From a virus: a stretch of 30,527 nt of DNA. Position 1 is the first letter of the stretch; the number at the start of each line of letters is the position of its first letter. Positions 29,862 through 30,527 of this stretch are shown here, in pieces. The notes under the pieces were generated by a model. That model did not search any database and had not been told where the DNA came from. It saw nothing but the letters and a program-made list of their open reading frames with translations. The stretch is taken from the IMG/VR virus record IMGVR_UViG_3300042864_000286, positions 1 to 30,527 of that record; one strand, given 5' to 3'. A program made the translations under genes and the position numbers.

Positions 29862-30527
29862 ATGCTTATATTAAGCAGGCTAAAACTAATCTTATTATGC
29901 ACGATCATACCAATTTTAATACTATTAATAGGGTCACTGACAAACTATAATAAAGATGTACAAGACGAAACCACTGTAGAGACTACAGTTGCAACACAGG
30001 CAGAAGTTAAAGCGAAACCCACCGCTAAGACAGTGCTAGCGAAAGAAGACAATAGCACCGCTGCTACTGAAATGGTTCAACCAATCACGTTACCAGAGGT
30101 CATCATCACTAAAAGAACTGCGACAATAAAAGAGCAGATCAATTGTATGGCGGCAAACATCTATCATGAAGCCGGTGGAGAACCGTACATGGGTCAGGTA
30201 GCAGTTGCCAGAGTAGTGATGAATCGAGTCGCTCATGGCTTTGCTAATAGCCCTTGTCAGGTAATCTATCAATCTCGTAAGCGGGTTGATCCCAACACTG
30301 AGAAAGCAATCATACATTGTCAGTTTAGTTGGGTATGTCAGGGAAAGAAGTCACCTAACACAAACAGCGAGCGATACCGTATCGCAGAAGAAATCGCTGA
30401 GCTTGTGATTTTGGAGAATAAATGGAATGATGAGTATCACAGTAAAATTCTATTCTTTCATAATCACACTGTGAATCCACGCTGGCCCTATAAGAAAACT
30501 TTTACAATCGGTAATCACACCTTTTAC
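29862..30527 (+). CDS. SleB/CwlJ-type cell wall hydrolase with N-terminal membrane anchor (3' end outside window)
   Basis: At least 222 codons, open at the window end. The N-terminus has two basic residues (R6, K8) followed by a hydrophobic segment LKLILLCTIIPILILLIGSL (7-26) without an obvious signal-peptidase site, so it may be a signal anchor. A charged, Thr/Ala-rich linker (about 30-85) leads to the hydrolase domain: MAANIYHEAGGEP with catalytic E103, GQVAVARVVMNRV, then CQVIYQ and CQFSWVCQGK, all typical of the SleB/CwlJ Hydrolase_2 family that cleaves peptidoglycan. This is the likely phage endolysin, possibly of the signal-anchor-release kind. Strong AAAGGAGA Shine-Dalgarno and a weak late motif upstream support late expression. 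No stop codon is reached within the window. Confidence 0.88.
   Translation, partial: MLILSRLKLILLCTIIPILILLIGSLTNYNKDVQDETTVETTVATQAEVKAKPTAKTVLAKEDNSTAATEMVQPITLPEVIITKRTATIKEQINCMAANIYHEAGGEPYMGQVAVARVVMNRVAHGFANSPCQVIYQSRKRVDPNTEKAIIHCQFSWVCQGKKSPNTNSERYRIAEEIAELVILENKWNDEYHSKILFFHNHTVNPRWPYKKTFTIGNHTFY

Noticed and set aside
1-30527. tRNA genes, integrase, transposon ends or attachment sites
   Set aside because: Intergenic spaces are all below about 100 bases; none shows cloverleaf arms, terminal inverted repeats or recombinase genes.

Overview
The window is a contiguous piece of a T4-type contractile-tailed phage genome (T4-supergroup myovirus). The evidence is a UvsW-like helicase, a gp61-type primase overlapping a gp41-type helicase, class Ia ribonucleotide reductase NrdA/NrdB plus glutaredoxin, a PAAR tail-spike tip, fibre proteins, and many copies of a T4-late-promoter-like motif (ATAAATA/CTAAATA). 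The hypothetical genes and fibre modules look most like those of aquatic T4-like phages (cyanophage or pelagiphage relatives). This impression comes from memory of the families, not from a search, and the host is unknown. No integrase, transposase, tRNA, rRNA or CRISPR array was seen.

Layout. 1-4694: replication and recombination block. It holds uvsW (5' end outside the window), an HNH homing endonuclease, then a sigma70-like promoter driving four genes: a conserved unknown, a clamp-loader-small-subunit-like protein, a zinc-finger protein and a very small protein that keeps the catalytic-palm motifs of C-family (DnaE) DNA polymerases. One reverse-strand gene follows. 4695-4754: divergent late promoters. 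4755-5615: BppU-like structural protein. 5616-8091: terminator/promoter hairpin, then primase and helicase. 8110-11394: late-type small genes, a Q/P/A-rich protein, a 60-aa CDGSH iron-sulphur protein, three unknown or structural genes and a broken gene. 11410-12173: RecB-like nuclease with its own sigma70-like promoter. 12192-21722: fibre and surface block, including a 2515-aa repeat protein and a probable decoration protein that ends at a strong terminator. 21743-26935: unknown gene, nrdA, GIY-YIG endonuclease, nrdB, glutaredoxin and an Sm-like small protein. 26932-30527: PAAR tip, 845-aa tail or baseplate protein and a membrane-anchored SleB-type lysin that runs off the window.

Expression logic. 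DNA-metabolism genes sit behind TTGAca-17-TATAAT host-type promoters, and virion and lysis genes behind ATAAATA late motifs. Several starts of both classes coincide with the predicted transcription start and have no Shine-Dalgarno sequence, so leaderless mRNAs look common. Both homing endonucleases are embedded with ATGA overlaps, keeping translational coupling with the neighbouring essential genes.

The strongest candidates for something undescribed are the 198-aa mini C-family-polymerase-like protein (3741-4337), the phage CDGSH protein (9250-9432), the dyad-embedded promoters and leaderless starts, and the apparent internal deletion or frameshift at 11112-11394.
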